DNA of 46,564 nt from Deltaproteobacteria bacterium (GTDB lineage: Bacteria > Desulfobacterota > DSM-4660 > Desulfatiglandales > B25-G16), in contig JAFDDT010000003.1 of assembly GCA_019310725.1 (NCBI GenBank), forward strand, positions 1 through 46,564, given 5' to 3'. Shown one piece after another: positions 7,830 through 15,896 of the stretch. The notes under the pieces are model-generated. The model was not told the origin of the DNA. It saw only the letters and a list, made by a program, of their open reading frames with translations, and searched no databases. The position numbers and the translations under genes were made by a program. Positions within the stretch are counted from its first letter, which is position 1. Each line of letters starts with the position of its first letter.

Positions 7830-8627
7830 ATGGTATCAGGAATTATTACCATAACAACTGACTTTGGTGAAAGAGACCCCTATGTGGCAATGATGAAAGG
7901 GGTCATCCTTACTATTAATCCAGATGCACGGATAGTAGATACAATCCACCAGGTACCACCTGGTTCGATTCTAGAGGGGGCTTCAATCATTAAGCAGACC
8001 TACCAATATTTTCCATCAGGAACAGTCCATCTGGCAGTGATTGATCCGGGTGTAGGCGGCAAAAGAAGGCCAATCGCTGTGCTGGCTGACAACCATCTCT
8101 TTGTAGGTCCCGATAACGGCCTCTTCTGGCCAGTAATAGAAACACAGGAAAACAGCGAGGTGATTCATCTTTGTGATAAGATGTACTGGATGCGGGAAAT
8201 CAGCCCCACGTTTCACGGTAGAGACATCTTTGCCCCGGTCGCCTCCCATCTGTCAAAGGGAATTGACCCCTTTCTTATGGGTGAAAAAGTTGACAATCCA
8301 ATCACCCTGGCCAACCCTCTTCCCCGTGAAAATAGCAGCGATCTTGTTGGCAAGATCATACGGGTGGATCATTTTGGAAATCTCATCACAAATATTACGA
8401 GGGAGCACCTCAACCTATTTCCTGAATCGAAGGGTTTAGAGATTAGGGTTGGCACTCTAACTTTAAAGAAAATCAGCACCACCTACGGTGACGTATCAGA
8501 GGGCGAACCACTTGCACTGATAGGTAGTTCTAACTTACTGGAGATAGCCATTAACAGGGGTAATGTGGCACATGATCTTGGCCAGGAATTTAAGGTAGGT
8601 ACCAAGGTAACTATTGAATTTCATTAG
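7830..8627 (+). CDS. SAM hydroxide adenosyltransferase (DUF62 / SAM hydrolase family)
   Basis: This 265-aa protein belongs to the DUF62 family, which splits S-adenosylmethionine with water into adenosine and methionine and is related to fluorinase and chlorinase. The family sequence is clear: ITITTDFGERDPYVAMMKGVI at the N-terminus, HLAVIDPGVGG with the conserved Asp, FVGPDNGLFWPV, FHGRDIFAPVA, and the C-terminal domain starting VDHFGNLITNI. The DFGxxD, DPGVG and RD..AP motifs favour the hydrolase rather than a halogenase. It follows the acyltransferase by 41 bases. The biological role of the family (SAM homeostasis) is not settled. Confidence 0.92.
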   Translation: MVSGIITITTDFGERDPYVAMMKGVILTINPDARIVDTIHQVPPGSILEGASIIKQTYQYFPSGTVHLAVIDPGVGGKRRPIAVLADNHLFVGPDNGLFWPVIETQENSEVIHLCDKMYWMREISPTFHGRDIFAPVASHLSKGIDPFLMGEKVDNPITLANPLPRENSSDLVGKIIRVDHFGNLITNITREHLNLFPESKGLEIRVGTLTLKKISTTYGDVSEGEPLALIGSSNLLEIAINRGNVAHDLGQEFKVGTKVTIEFH

Positions 8628-8803
8628 TCAGTAGTCATTTATCACTTGTAAGTTAGGATAATACCGAGGAAATTTCAGATCTAACCAGTATCTGATGACC
8701 AGCCCATTATAGGATTCGGAAAAGATCTGGGAATTTTTTCCTTCCGATATTGATGTGCTTTTACACACTCTACCCAATTTGGATATGGAGATAGATAGTT
8801 GCA

Positions 8804-9454
8804 ATGGGGAAATTTTATCCAGAATCAAAAGTTGAGATACAGGGGTTTACGGCAAAATACTATGATACAATAATGGATATCTTGTCATTTGGTTTTTATG
8901 GTAGATTTATTGGTAATGTTATATCGAAACTTGAGATAAGTGATGAGGATTATATTTTGGATCTCGGGTGTGGGACCGGCAGAAATGCCTGCCTTATGAA
9001 AAATCACCTAAGCGAAAAGGGATATATTTTTGGTCTTGATGTTTCTGAAGAAATGGGCAAAAAATTTAATAAAAAAACAAGAGATTTTGAAAATATTGCA
9101 TTTAAGAATCAACGCATAGATCTGCCGTTTTCACTTGAAGATAGATTTGATAAGGTCTTTATCAGTTTTGTCCTCCATGGATTCCCCCATGAGGTCAGGA
9201 AAACAATTATTAGTAACGCCTATGAAAATTTGAAAACCGGTGGAACCCTTTGGATATTGGACTTTAACGAATTTGCATTAATGGATATGCCATTTTATTA
9301 TCGTATTCCCTTTGTGACAATTGAATGTCCTTATGCATTTGACTTTATAGAACGGGACTGGAAAGAGATATTGAAAAAATCAGGGTTTGATAATTTCACA
9401 GAAACATTATATCTCAAGTCCTGTGTTCGCCTCCTGGCAGCAAGCAAGACATGA
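8804..9454 (+). CDS. class I SAM-dependent methyltransferase
   Basis: This 216-aa protein is a UbiE/COQ5-like class I methyltransferase. The SAM-binding motif I (ILDLGCGTGRNA) lies at about residues 48-60, the acidic end of beta 2 is GLDVSEEM, and motif IV-like FDKVFISFVLHGFPHEVR follows. GGTLWILDFNEF represents the post-motif strand. The start ATG follows GGAGATAGATAGTTGCA. The N-terminal FTAKYYDTIMDILSFGFYGRFI resembles quinone or small-molecule methyltransferases, but the substrate cannot be named. Base composition is more AT-rich than the flanking genes, so it may have been acquired separately; it has its own 175-base upstream gap. Confidence 0.85.
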   Translation: MGKFYPESKVEIQGFTAKYYDTIMDILSFGFYGRFIGNVISKLEISDEDYILDLGCGTGRNACLMKNHLSEKGYIFGLDVSEEMGKKFNKKTRDFENIAFKNQRIDLPFSLEDRFDKVFISFVLHGFPHEVRKTIISNAYENLKTGGTLWILDFNEFALMDMPFYYRIPFVTIECPYAFDFIERDWKEILKKSGFDNFTETLYLKSCVRLLAASKT

Positions 9455-9482
9455 CAAAATTTTAAATGCACTCTTTCAATTC

Positions 9483-9779
9483 CTATGTAACATCTTGCAA
9501 TGCTTTATGTATATTCCCTTTTTTATAAATGAGTTTTACCCCTCTTTCTTGCAGGCGTTGAATTTCACTCTTACCTATGTGAGCAGAAATGATGATCACA
9601 CAGTCTTGCAACAACCCGTATACATCCAGTGTCTTTAGATGCTGTTGCGTTTTGGCATACGGGTTATTTCGGTTTTCAACCCACTTGATTTGCCCCCCAT
9701 TGAGTTCATAAATAAACATCTTGCCAGCCATGCCCAAAATCTTTGGTGAAAGAAACCTCTGCGCCCCAGGGCAGGGCAT
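9483..9779 (-). CDS. NifX/NifB-type (dinitrogenase Fe-Mo cofactor) domain protein, 5' end probably lost
   Basis: The 98-aa translation matches the small Fe-Mo cofactor domain found in NifX, NafY and the NifB C-terminus and in many stand-alone proteins of anaerobes: FLSPKILGMAGKMFIYEL (first strands), HLKTLDVYGLLQDCVIIISAHIG, and GVKLIYKKGNIHKAL at the C-terminus. Usually the first strand reads like MKIAVPxFGNRVSP; here those residues are missing and replaced by MPCPGAQR, with no Shine-Dalgarno sequence. Its start lies only about 15 bases from the DUF547 remnant on the other strand, so the 5' end was probably cut by a rearrangement. No other nif gene is seen, so a nitrogenase role is unlikely. 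Confidence 0.65.
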   Translation of the reverse strand: MPCPGAQRFLSPKILGMAGKMFIYELNGGQIKWVENRNNPYAKTQQHLKTLDVYGLLQDCVIIISAHIGKSEIQRLQERGVKLIYKKGNIHKALQDVT

Positions 9780-9793
9780 CTTAAAACGATTCT

Positions 9794-10186
9794 AGCTGCT
9801 TGATTGAATATGAGCCACTGATAGAAAAGTACGGAGATCCCCTGATCCACTTTGCCATTGTGTGCGCCTCCCTTAGTTGCCCGGACCTTAGTAAACAGGT
9901 ATACGAAGGGGATCAACTAATTGAGCAATTGGAAAAGTAGGTCTACCAGTTTTTACAGAATAGAAAAAAAGGTCTTCACATACGCAGAGAACAGGGGGAG
10001 GTGTTTTTTTCGCAGATCTATAAATTTGACAAGAAGACCTTTCCTAATGGGGCAAAGGATGCCATCTCCTTTATCACCCGTTTCATAGACAATGAAGAGG
10101 ACCGTAAATACCTACGCTCGGGAAACTACGAGATCAGGTATCTCGATTACGACCGGGGTCTCAATACGTTACAAACCGCACGGTAA
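9794..10186 (+). pseudogene. DUF547 protein, C-terminal remnant with in-frame stop
   Basis: One continuous frame (codons in register with 10001) reads IEYEPLIEKYGDP, then HFAIVCASLSCPDLS, the strongly typical DUF547 core (HFALVCAS..CPxL), then QLIEQLEK, a TAG stop at 9938, and continues VYQFLQNRKKG ... FFSQIYKFDKKTF. The ORF track shows only the last 61 codons from a GTG. The N-terminal half of DUF547 is absent because the sequence runs into the 5' end of the NifX-like gene on the opposite strand. It is a decayed gene: truncated and interrupted. The original function of DUF547 proteins is not established. Confidence 0.75.
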
Positions 10187-10616
10187 AGGCAACCTATCTT
10201 TTCCCCCACCCCCATGTTTCGCCAGGTGTGTAAAACTTTGCCAATAAAATGGAACTTATTCTCTCAAAACCTTGGTATTTTCTTACATATCTGTGGGAGC
10301 ACTTCTGCAAGACATACGTAACTATTTGAGATCTATTGAAATCACGAAAATGGGGTATTTTGCATGATTCTTGCAGTCTAAGAAAATAAGACTTGGTACA
10401 GGGATCTTCGTGGCAGAACCACCCAATTTCACCGAAAGGATGACGGCAAAATATCTGTTCAGCGAGATTTGTGACACCCTATCGTAGCCTACGGAGTTTT
10501 GTTCACGATCGCCAGAATACCCTGCAGCGACTCGACTGAACTCGACGAAGTCTTGCTGCAGGGAGCTTCATTGAGATACCGTATTTGATGGTATCCGAAA
10601 AAAGGGAGGGCATAAT
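10187..10616. other. intergenic region with a strong hairpin
   Basis: No gene is seen in these 430 bases. The notable element is a hairpin at 10520-10563: CCCTGCAGC pairs perfectly with GCTGCAGGG, extended by GACT/AGTC, around a loop holding two direct copies of ACTCGAC. It ends 53 bases before the next start codon and has no U-tract, so it could be a leader structure rather than a terminator. Confidence 0.5.
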
Positions 10617-10919
10617 TTGAGCCAACTCACTCGGATCTTGCTGGAGCGTTTAGAAAAAAAAGACATGGAAGCAAGCCTAATTCCAGGTTTCATAAGGGAT
10701 CTCGCAAACACTCTTCTGGTTAATCCCCACATAAGCCATCTGCAGGCGAACAAGCAGTTGCATTTGCTGGGCTGGGATGATGTTGAACTGGACTATCATA
10801 CTCTCCAGCTGGCCATAGCATACCTTGAAGCGGAAGGCTTGGAGACCTCCCAGAATAAGCCGGACCGGTTGGCAGAGATTACTTCTCGGCTGCACAAGAG
10901 CAGCGCTAAGGTCAACTGA
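10617..10919 (+). CDS. small hypothetical protein (100 aa)
   Basis: Translation begins at TTG, seven bases after an excellent AGGGAGGG ribosome-binding site, which supports a real gene. The soluble, mostly helical protein starts SQLTRILLERLEKKDMEAS, continues GFIRDLANTLL and ISHLQANKQLHLLGWDDVELDYHTLQLA. I have the impression that similar small proteins with a 'LHLLGWDDxELDYHTLQLA' core occur widely in Desulfobacterota, but I cannot name a family or function. It stands alone, after a 430-base gap containing a strong hairpin. No membrane segment, signal peptide or metal motif is seen. Confidence 0.7.
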   Translation: MSQLTRILLERLEKKDMEASLIPGFIRDLANTLLVNPHISHLQANKQLHLLGWDDVELDYHTLQLAIAYLEAEGLETSQNKPDRLAEITSRLHKSSAKVN

Positions 10920-11187
10920 GTGCGGTAATAGCAGCACAGGCCCCAGCATATTTACCGAATTAGGAGACACTCGAAGTGAAGCTCACCTTCACCAGCGTTC
11001 CAGCTAATGGGCCGGATCAAGAAACGTTTTAGGCTAAGACAAAAGGGATCTCGGCCAATAGCCTGATTTGAATTGACACTGGAATGTCCTTGCCATAAAC
11101 TACCACCATCCAAAGGCACTATCAAACCACCTGATACAGCATGTAGGTTCAGTCAATCCCCATGTTTGCATAGAAAAGCGGTGCTAT

Positions 11188-12402
11188 ATGGCAATTCTTT
11201 TGTGTGCTGCATACACGAAGACGAAAATTGAAGGATGTGCTGAAAAGCGCGATAATGGGTATTGGAAGGCCGATGAGTGGGCAGATGACAAGTACTACAG
11301 GTGCCCTAAATGGCAGCCTGGCAGGATTTTTTGCTGCACCCCTGTATGGATTTTGAAGGTAATCCGTAAGGCCTTTCACTGGCTCGTCCACAAGGTGCTC
11401 GCTGCCTGGAAATCACCCACATTTCTTATGTGCATCTTTTATGTGGTGTCGCTTTCCGTGTCACACTGGCTCGGGAAGCTATTTGGGTTTGATATTCCGG
11501 CCATCACGAGCCCTACGAGCCCCTTTGGCCCTGCAATCGCCTATGGAAGACACAGGATTCTCCAGGCCGAGGAAAGAAGCACCCCGGTCATCATGTGCTG
11601 GACAGAAACTGCGGATCCCAGAGTCGGCTATTCTGGACTGAGGCTGCAGTATGAACAGCTACAACACTATACCGCCCCCTTCCATAGCGCATTGCCACAG
11701 TACAATACAAAATCGGTTGACGGAGAATTATCTCATCGCGGTCCCGCACTGGCCTTCTTTAGGGATAAATTCTTCCTGGCATGGACCGAAAAGGGGAAGG
11801 GGCACAGAATAAGTATTACCCAGTCTGCAGATGGCGGGGATACGTGGTCTAACAAGATTACGCTCGAGATTTCCTCCCCCTCAGCGCCGGCCCTGGCCGT
11901 ATTTAGGGATCGACTCTACCTCGCCTGGAGAAGTAAACCAAGACAAGGATCATACCTGAATATCATGTCAAGTGCCGACGGAATGCGGTGGATAAACGAA
12001 ACCAAAATGGGAGCCCGAGCCGAGTCAGGCCCTGCACTAGCAAGCTTGGGTTCACTGCTTTTCATTGCCTGGAGCAACAAGGATAGCTATCGGCTCAATG
12101 TGAGGAGCAGCCAGGATGGTATCTTTTTTAACAATGAGGTAACAATTGACGAAACAACTGACAACAAGCCTGCCTTGGGCACAGATGGGAAATGCCTTTA
12201 CCTGGCTTGGCAAGAGAAAAGTGATAAGGGTCTAATAAAAATGCAGCGAAGCAGGAACGGGACCGATTGGGAGAAGATTTCGGTGAGTCCTCTTCCGGCT
12301 TGGCCCCTGAATACCGGTAACCCAGGGCTGGCTTCAGCTGATAGATGCCTCATCATTGGTTGGGCAAATCCAACATTGCATATCGCAGGAAAGATATATT
12401 GA
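11188..12402 (+). CDS. membrane-anchored repeat protein, sialidase/BNR-like beta-propeller
   Basis: The 404-aa protein has a Cys-rich N-terminus (CAEKRD, YYRCPKWQPGRIFCC), a probable membrane segment near residues 73-95 (TFLMCIFYVVSLSVSHWLGKL), and five repeats beginning near residues 185, 232, 280, 326 and 377, spaced 46-51 residues apart. Each repeat follows the pattern PALAxFxDxLxLAWxxK...SxDGxxW, and the SADGGDTW/SADGMRW/SQDGIFF elements resemble the Asp-box (SxDxGxxW) of sialidase-like beta-propellers. No catalytic residues of a sialidase are evident, so a binding role is more likely. The start lacks a clear ribosome-binding site and could be internal. It is convergent with the UPF0182 gene. 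No neighbour explains its job. Confidence 0.7.
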   Translation: MAILLCAAYTKTKIEGCAEKRDNGYWKADEWADDKYYRCPKWQPGRIFCCTPVWILKVIRKAFHWLVHKVLAAWKSPTFLMCIFYVVSLSVSHWLGKLFGFDIPAITSPTSPFGPAIAYGRHRILQAEERSTPVIMCWTETADPRVGYSGLRLQYEQLQHYTAPFHSALPQYNTKSVDGELSHRGPALAFFRDKFFLAWTEKGKGHRISITQSADGGDTWSNKITLEISSPSAPALAVFRDRLYLAWRSKPRQGSYLNIMSSADGMRWINETKMGARAESGPALASLGSLLFIAWSNKDSYRLNVRSSQDGIFFNNEVTIDETTDNKPALGTDGKCLYLAWQEKSDKGLIKMQRSRNGTDWEKISVSPLPAWPLNTGNPGLASADRCLIIGWANPTLHIAGKIY

Positions 12403-12635
12403 CCTTCCATCCTACCCAAATTCCTTCAAGGCCTAACCGCCCCTGTTGATGCTTCGAGATTCCAGACCAGAATGACTCACAATAGTCCCATTACAATTGC
12501 CAGTGGCGAATTTTTTTCAAGACTTGCTTGGGTGATCTTACATCACATGCCACCCGCTGAAGCCAGCAAAAAGGTTTCACAGGAACACCTCAAGAATTTT
12601 CCCAAAGCAGGGTGGCTGCACGTATGACTGAAGGC

Positions 12636-15491
12636 TTACTGTTTCTTCTCTTTGGCCATCCTGGAAATTTTTTTCAGTACTTCTTCCAGATTTTCTAGTG
12701 CCTTACCATACCCGGCCCAGTTCCCCTGGCGCATATCACTCACTGCTTCATTATAATGCTTCAAGGCCAAGCTACCTAGACTGTAAATACTCAACGTTTC
12801 TGGAGCAAGCGGTGAAACAGGTTCCTTTTTGGCAACGGCATCTTCCAAGATGCCATTCAGGGCCTTTTTAAGATCATCGTCCATTCTGAGGCGATTGCTA
12901 AAGGCAACAATAACCCTTTTTAGTTCCGGCAACGAAGCGGCTTTTGATCTATCTACTACCGCGGAACCAAGGGCTCCCTTTCTTTGGGACTTTCCAAATC
13001 CTCTGGGTTGAGGTGATGCTGTTGGGGACACCTCTTCTTCTTGCTTTGCCTCTAGGTAAACTGGTTCCACATAAATAAATGAGTCACCAATAGGAATAGC
13101 GAGAAGATTGCCTCTGATAACCCTGGAACCTCTCTGACCCCACAAGCTCAACTCCCGGGAGATATCCGTCTGCTGATCAACCCTGGCTTCAATCTGCATG
13201 GGCCCGTAGACCAGTTTTTCCTTGGGTAGCTTATAAACCAGCAAACTTCCGTAGTTAGGCAGGTCACTCCTGGCCGCGAGCCAACTTATCATATTATCCT
13301 TTTTAGAAGGAGTAAAAGGTAGCATCAAAAGAAACTCTTCTTTCTCTGCCTCGGGGAGTTTCATAATGACGTAATAGGGTTCCATTTCTTGGCGGCTATC
13401 ACCATAAACCTCATCAGGGGTTTGCCAGAGGTCCTCCTGGTTGTAAAAGACCTGAGGCTCTTCCATGTGATATGTTCTATACGTACCTGCCTGGATCTTG
13501 AAGAGATCTTTGGGATACCGGATATGCTTTTTCAAACCGGCAGGCATTTCACTAAAGGGCTTGAATAGATCGGGGAACATGCGGGCGTAAGTTCGAACGA
13601 GAGGATCAGTTTCATCAATCACATAAAAGGATACACGGCCATTATAGGCATCTATAGTCACCTTGACTGAGTTCCGAATATAGTTGAGCCTTTTTTTATC
13701 AAGAAGGCTGCGCGATCGGTGAGAATAGGGATACATATTAGATGTCGTATAGGCATCTTGAACCCAGTAGAGCTTTCCTTCAGAAATAACCAGGTACGGA
13801 TCAGAGTCATAATCGAGCAATGGGGCAATTGTGCGTACCCGCGTACCGATCCGGCGGTTATACATTATTCTGGTCTCCGGGCTCAAATACGTGGTAAATA
13901 GTATCTGGGGATCGAAAAATTCAAGGGCAAACAAAAGCCTTCGAGCAAATGACTTGATTGGAACCCCTCCCCGTCCCTGATAAACGGTATACACATTCTT
14001 GTCCCCCTTGGCGTAATCAAATTCATCTGTTTTAGTCTTTATGAGAACATATTCATGGGTTTTTTCCCCATAGTAAATCTCCGGACGATCTACCTTTAGG
14101 TCAGCATGAAAGGAAGGAGGGAGGTCTTTGATTAAGAGCCGGGGAAGTCCTTCCCTAGTCACTTCGTTCACCGGGCTTAGGGCCAATCCGTAGCCATGAG
14201 TATAAATCAGATGTCTATTAACCCACGTATTTGCCTGGGGAGGAAGTTGGTTTACTACCAACTCTCGGGCAGCGAGCATGACTTGCCGAAGCTGGTTGTC
14301 AATGAGATAACGATCTACATCTACGTTGTTGAAATCGTAATAGAGCCGTATAGCTTGGATCTGCCTGTAGGTTTGAAGTAAAGGACGGTGGTCCCAGATC
14401 CTAATATTTTGAATAGTTACATTATGCTTCTCAATGTCTTCTGTGGTCAGTTTATCACTGACCGGAAAGTCTACTTCTTTTATCTTGCTCAGATTATAGG
14501 CCTCGCGGGTATTTTCGATATTATAAGCTATGTAGGGCGATTCCTTGTCTAATTCATTTGGCTTCACCACAAATTGTTGCACCAGGCTGGGAAGGAAAGT
14601 TGCAAAAACCAATACAGCCCCTAACCAGACCCCAGCGCTTACCCAGATCAGTTTTATCCGAGGTTTAAAGGCGCTATAAAAAAGAACCACGGCCAAACCG
14701 AGGGAGAAAATGATCAAAGCCCTGTAGCCAAAGACCTTGATGGTGAGATCCGTATAGCTAGCACCAAAAGCAGGTCCTTGGGTAGAATAGAGAAGTTTGT
14801 AAACTTTTAAATGATAGCCCCAGGCCAAGAGGAGAACAACGACTCCTCCCAGGAAAATAAGGTGTTTCCTAGTTTTTTGTCCGATGGATATTTTAGGCAT
14901 TGAGAGTGGCTTTCCTTCCTCTGGAGCAAAGTCACCAATTACATGAAGACCCCCCTTTTTCAGATACCACCCCAGGGTCAGCAGAACAGACAAAATGAGA
15001 AAGACCAAGAGCCTGTTTTGTACCAAAAGGTAAAAGGGAAGAGAAAAAACATAGAAACCGATATCCCGCTCAAAGATGGGGTCGGTGCGCCCAAAAGGTA
15101 CTTGATAAATATAGCGCAGGGCAAGATCCCATTGCTGAAAGGCCTTTGAAGCAATAACAAAACTGATAACCAGAACAAGGGCCATAAAAACAACATTTGT
15201 GGTCTTACCAGAGAGGCCAAATTGCGAAAGATAACCGTCTTCAGATCCAAGGCCCACCCCTGCCCCATGGCCCGGGTTTATACGCCGAGCCACATAGAGG
15301 TTGACGAGCAGGATAAGGAGAAAGATTACCCACATTGCCAAACCAAACCCGAACTTGCTAAAAAGCATCGTCCAAAAAACAGACGAAAAGTTTAGATTTT
15401 GGAACCAAAGCCAATCAGGATATATGGAAAGCACCAACCACAGCAAAAAAACAGCGATAAGCCCAAACCCGATAATTAGTTTCTTCTTCAT
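12636..15491 (-). CDS. UPF0182 family membrane protein
   Basis: This 951-aa protein matches the UPF0182 (COG1615) family, large membrane proteins of unknown function found in actinobacteria, cyanobacteria and Desulfobacterota. About seven hydrophobic segments fill the first third (LIIGFGLIAVFLLWLVLSI onward), including WLWFQNLNFSSVFWTMLFSK, typical for the family. The large outside-facing remainder contains YDFNNVDVDRYLI, SPVNEVTREGLPRLLIKDLPP, and LLMLPFTPSKKDNMISWLAARSD, also familiar family stretches. The C-terminal 100 residues are helical and charged. The ATG follows GGGGAGTAAGTT. It is monocistronic, divergent from the phosphoglycerate kinase gene with a 400-base shared upstream region. 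Length is normal for the family. Confidence 0.92.
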   Translation of the reverse strand: MKKKLIIGFGLIAVFLLWLVLSIYPDWLWFQNLNFSSVFWTMLFSKFGFGLAMWVIFLLILLVNLYVARRINPGHGAGVGLGSEDGYLSQFGLSGKTTNVVFMALVLVISFVIASKAFQQWDLALRYIYQVPFGRTDPIFERDIGFYVFSLPFYLLVQNRLLVFLILSVLLTLGWYLKKGGLHVIGDFAPEEGKPLSMPKISIGQKTRKHLIFLGGVVVLLLAWGYHLKVYKLLYSTQGPAFGASYTDLTIKVFGYRALIIFSLGLAVVLFYSAFKPRIKLIWVSAGVWLGAVLVFATFLPSLVQQFVVKPNELDKESPYIAYNIENTREAYNLSKIKEVDFPVSDKLTTEDIEKHNVTIQNIRIWDHRPLLQTYRQIQAIRLYYDFNNVDVDRYLIDNQLRQVMLAARELVVNQLPPQANTWVNRHLIYTHGYGLALSPVNEVTREGLPRLLIKDLPPSFHADLKVDRPEIYYGEKTHEYVLIKTKTDEFDYAKGDKNVYTVYQGRGGVPIKSFARRLLFALEFFDPQILFTTYLSPETRIMYNRRIGTRVRTIAPLLDYDSDPYLVISEGKLYWVQDAYTTSNMYPYSHRSRSLLDKKRLNYIRNSVKVTIDAYNGRVSFYVIDETDPLVRTYARMFPDLFKPFSEMPAGLKKHIRYPKDLFKIQAGTYRTYHMEEPQVFYNQEDLWQTPDEVYGDSRQEMEPYYVIMKLPEAEKEEFLLMLPFTPSKKDNMISWLAARSDLPNYGSLLVYKLPKEKLVYGPMQIEARVDQQTDISRELSLWGQRGSRVIRGNLLAIPIGDSFIYVEPVYLEAKQEEEVSPTASPQPRGFGKSQRKGALGSAVVDRSKAASLPELKRVIVAFSNRLRMDDDLKKALNGILEDAVAKKEPVSPLAPETLSIYSLGSLALKHYNEAVSDMRQGNWAGYGKALENLEEVLKKISRMAKEKKQ

Positions 15492-15896
15492 AACTTACTC
15501 CCCATAAAGATGAACTTACAAAGTTTCCCAAGCTATGCACGCCAATGAACATCATTTTCAAGATGGTATTGCCTAGACTCGCCCAGAAAATTTCTCGTAC
15601 ACTTAGGCTAAAAGGGCAACTTAAGGATATGAATAATAGGCTCTTGCACATCTCAGTGCAAGCATTTTTTCATAGGGAGAAAACCACGGCACTTCGATAT
15701 GTTCTCAGGGTGTCTGCTTTCTGATCTGGACAGCTCAGATATGAGTATGGTAATCTGATATAATATATTATGACATCATGGTAACTGTGGCAGGATATTT
15801 GCAGATTCATGGTACAGAGATAAACACTCTCTTGCCGACTGATGCGAAGAAACATGCACTAACCTGAGACGTTCTTAACCAATAAGGAGCTCCACC
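15492..15896. promoter_or_regulatory. divergent upstream region of UPF0182 and pgk with extended -10
   Basis: No gene is seen in these 405 bases. A TGATATAAT extended -10 lies at 15756-15764, about 130 bases before the pgk-like start, with no good -35; it overlaps an AT-rich palindrome (ATAATATATTAT). It would read toward the pgk-like gene. The opposite end should contain the UPF0182 promoter, but no clear match was found. Confidence 0.35.

Noticed and set aside
9483-9779. Nitrogenase cofactor role for the NifX-type gene
   Set aside because: No other nif gene is present and stand-alone members of this family are common in non-fixing anaerobes; the 5' end is also damaged.
9635-9916. 93-aa minus-strand ORF over the DUF547 remnant
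   Set aside because: The plus-strand frame has a clear DUF547 core, so this is its shadow; the part over the NifX gene is in another frame.
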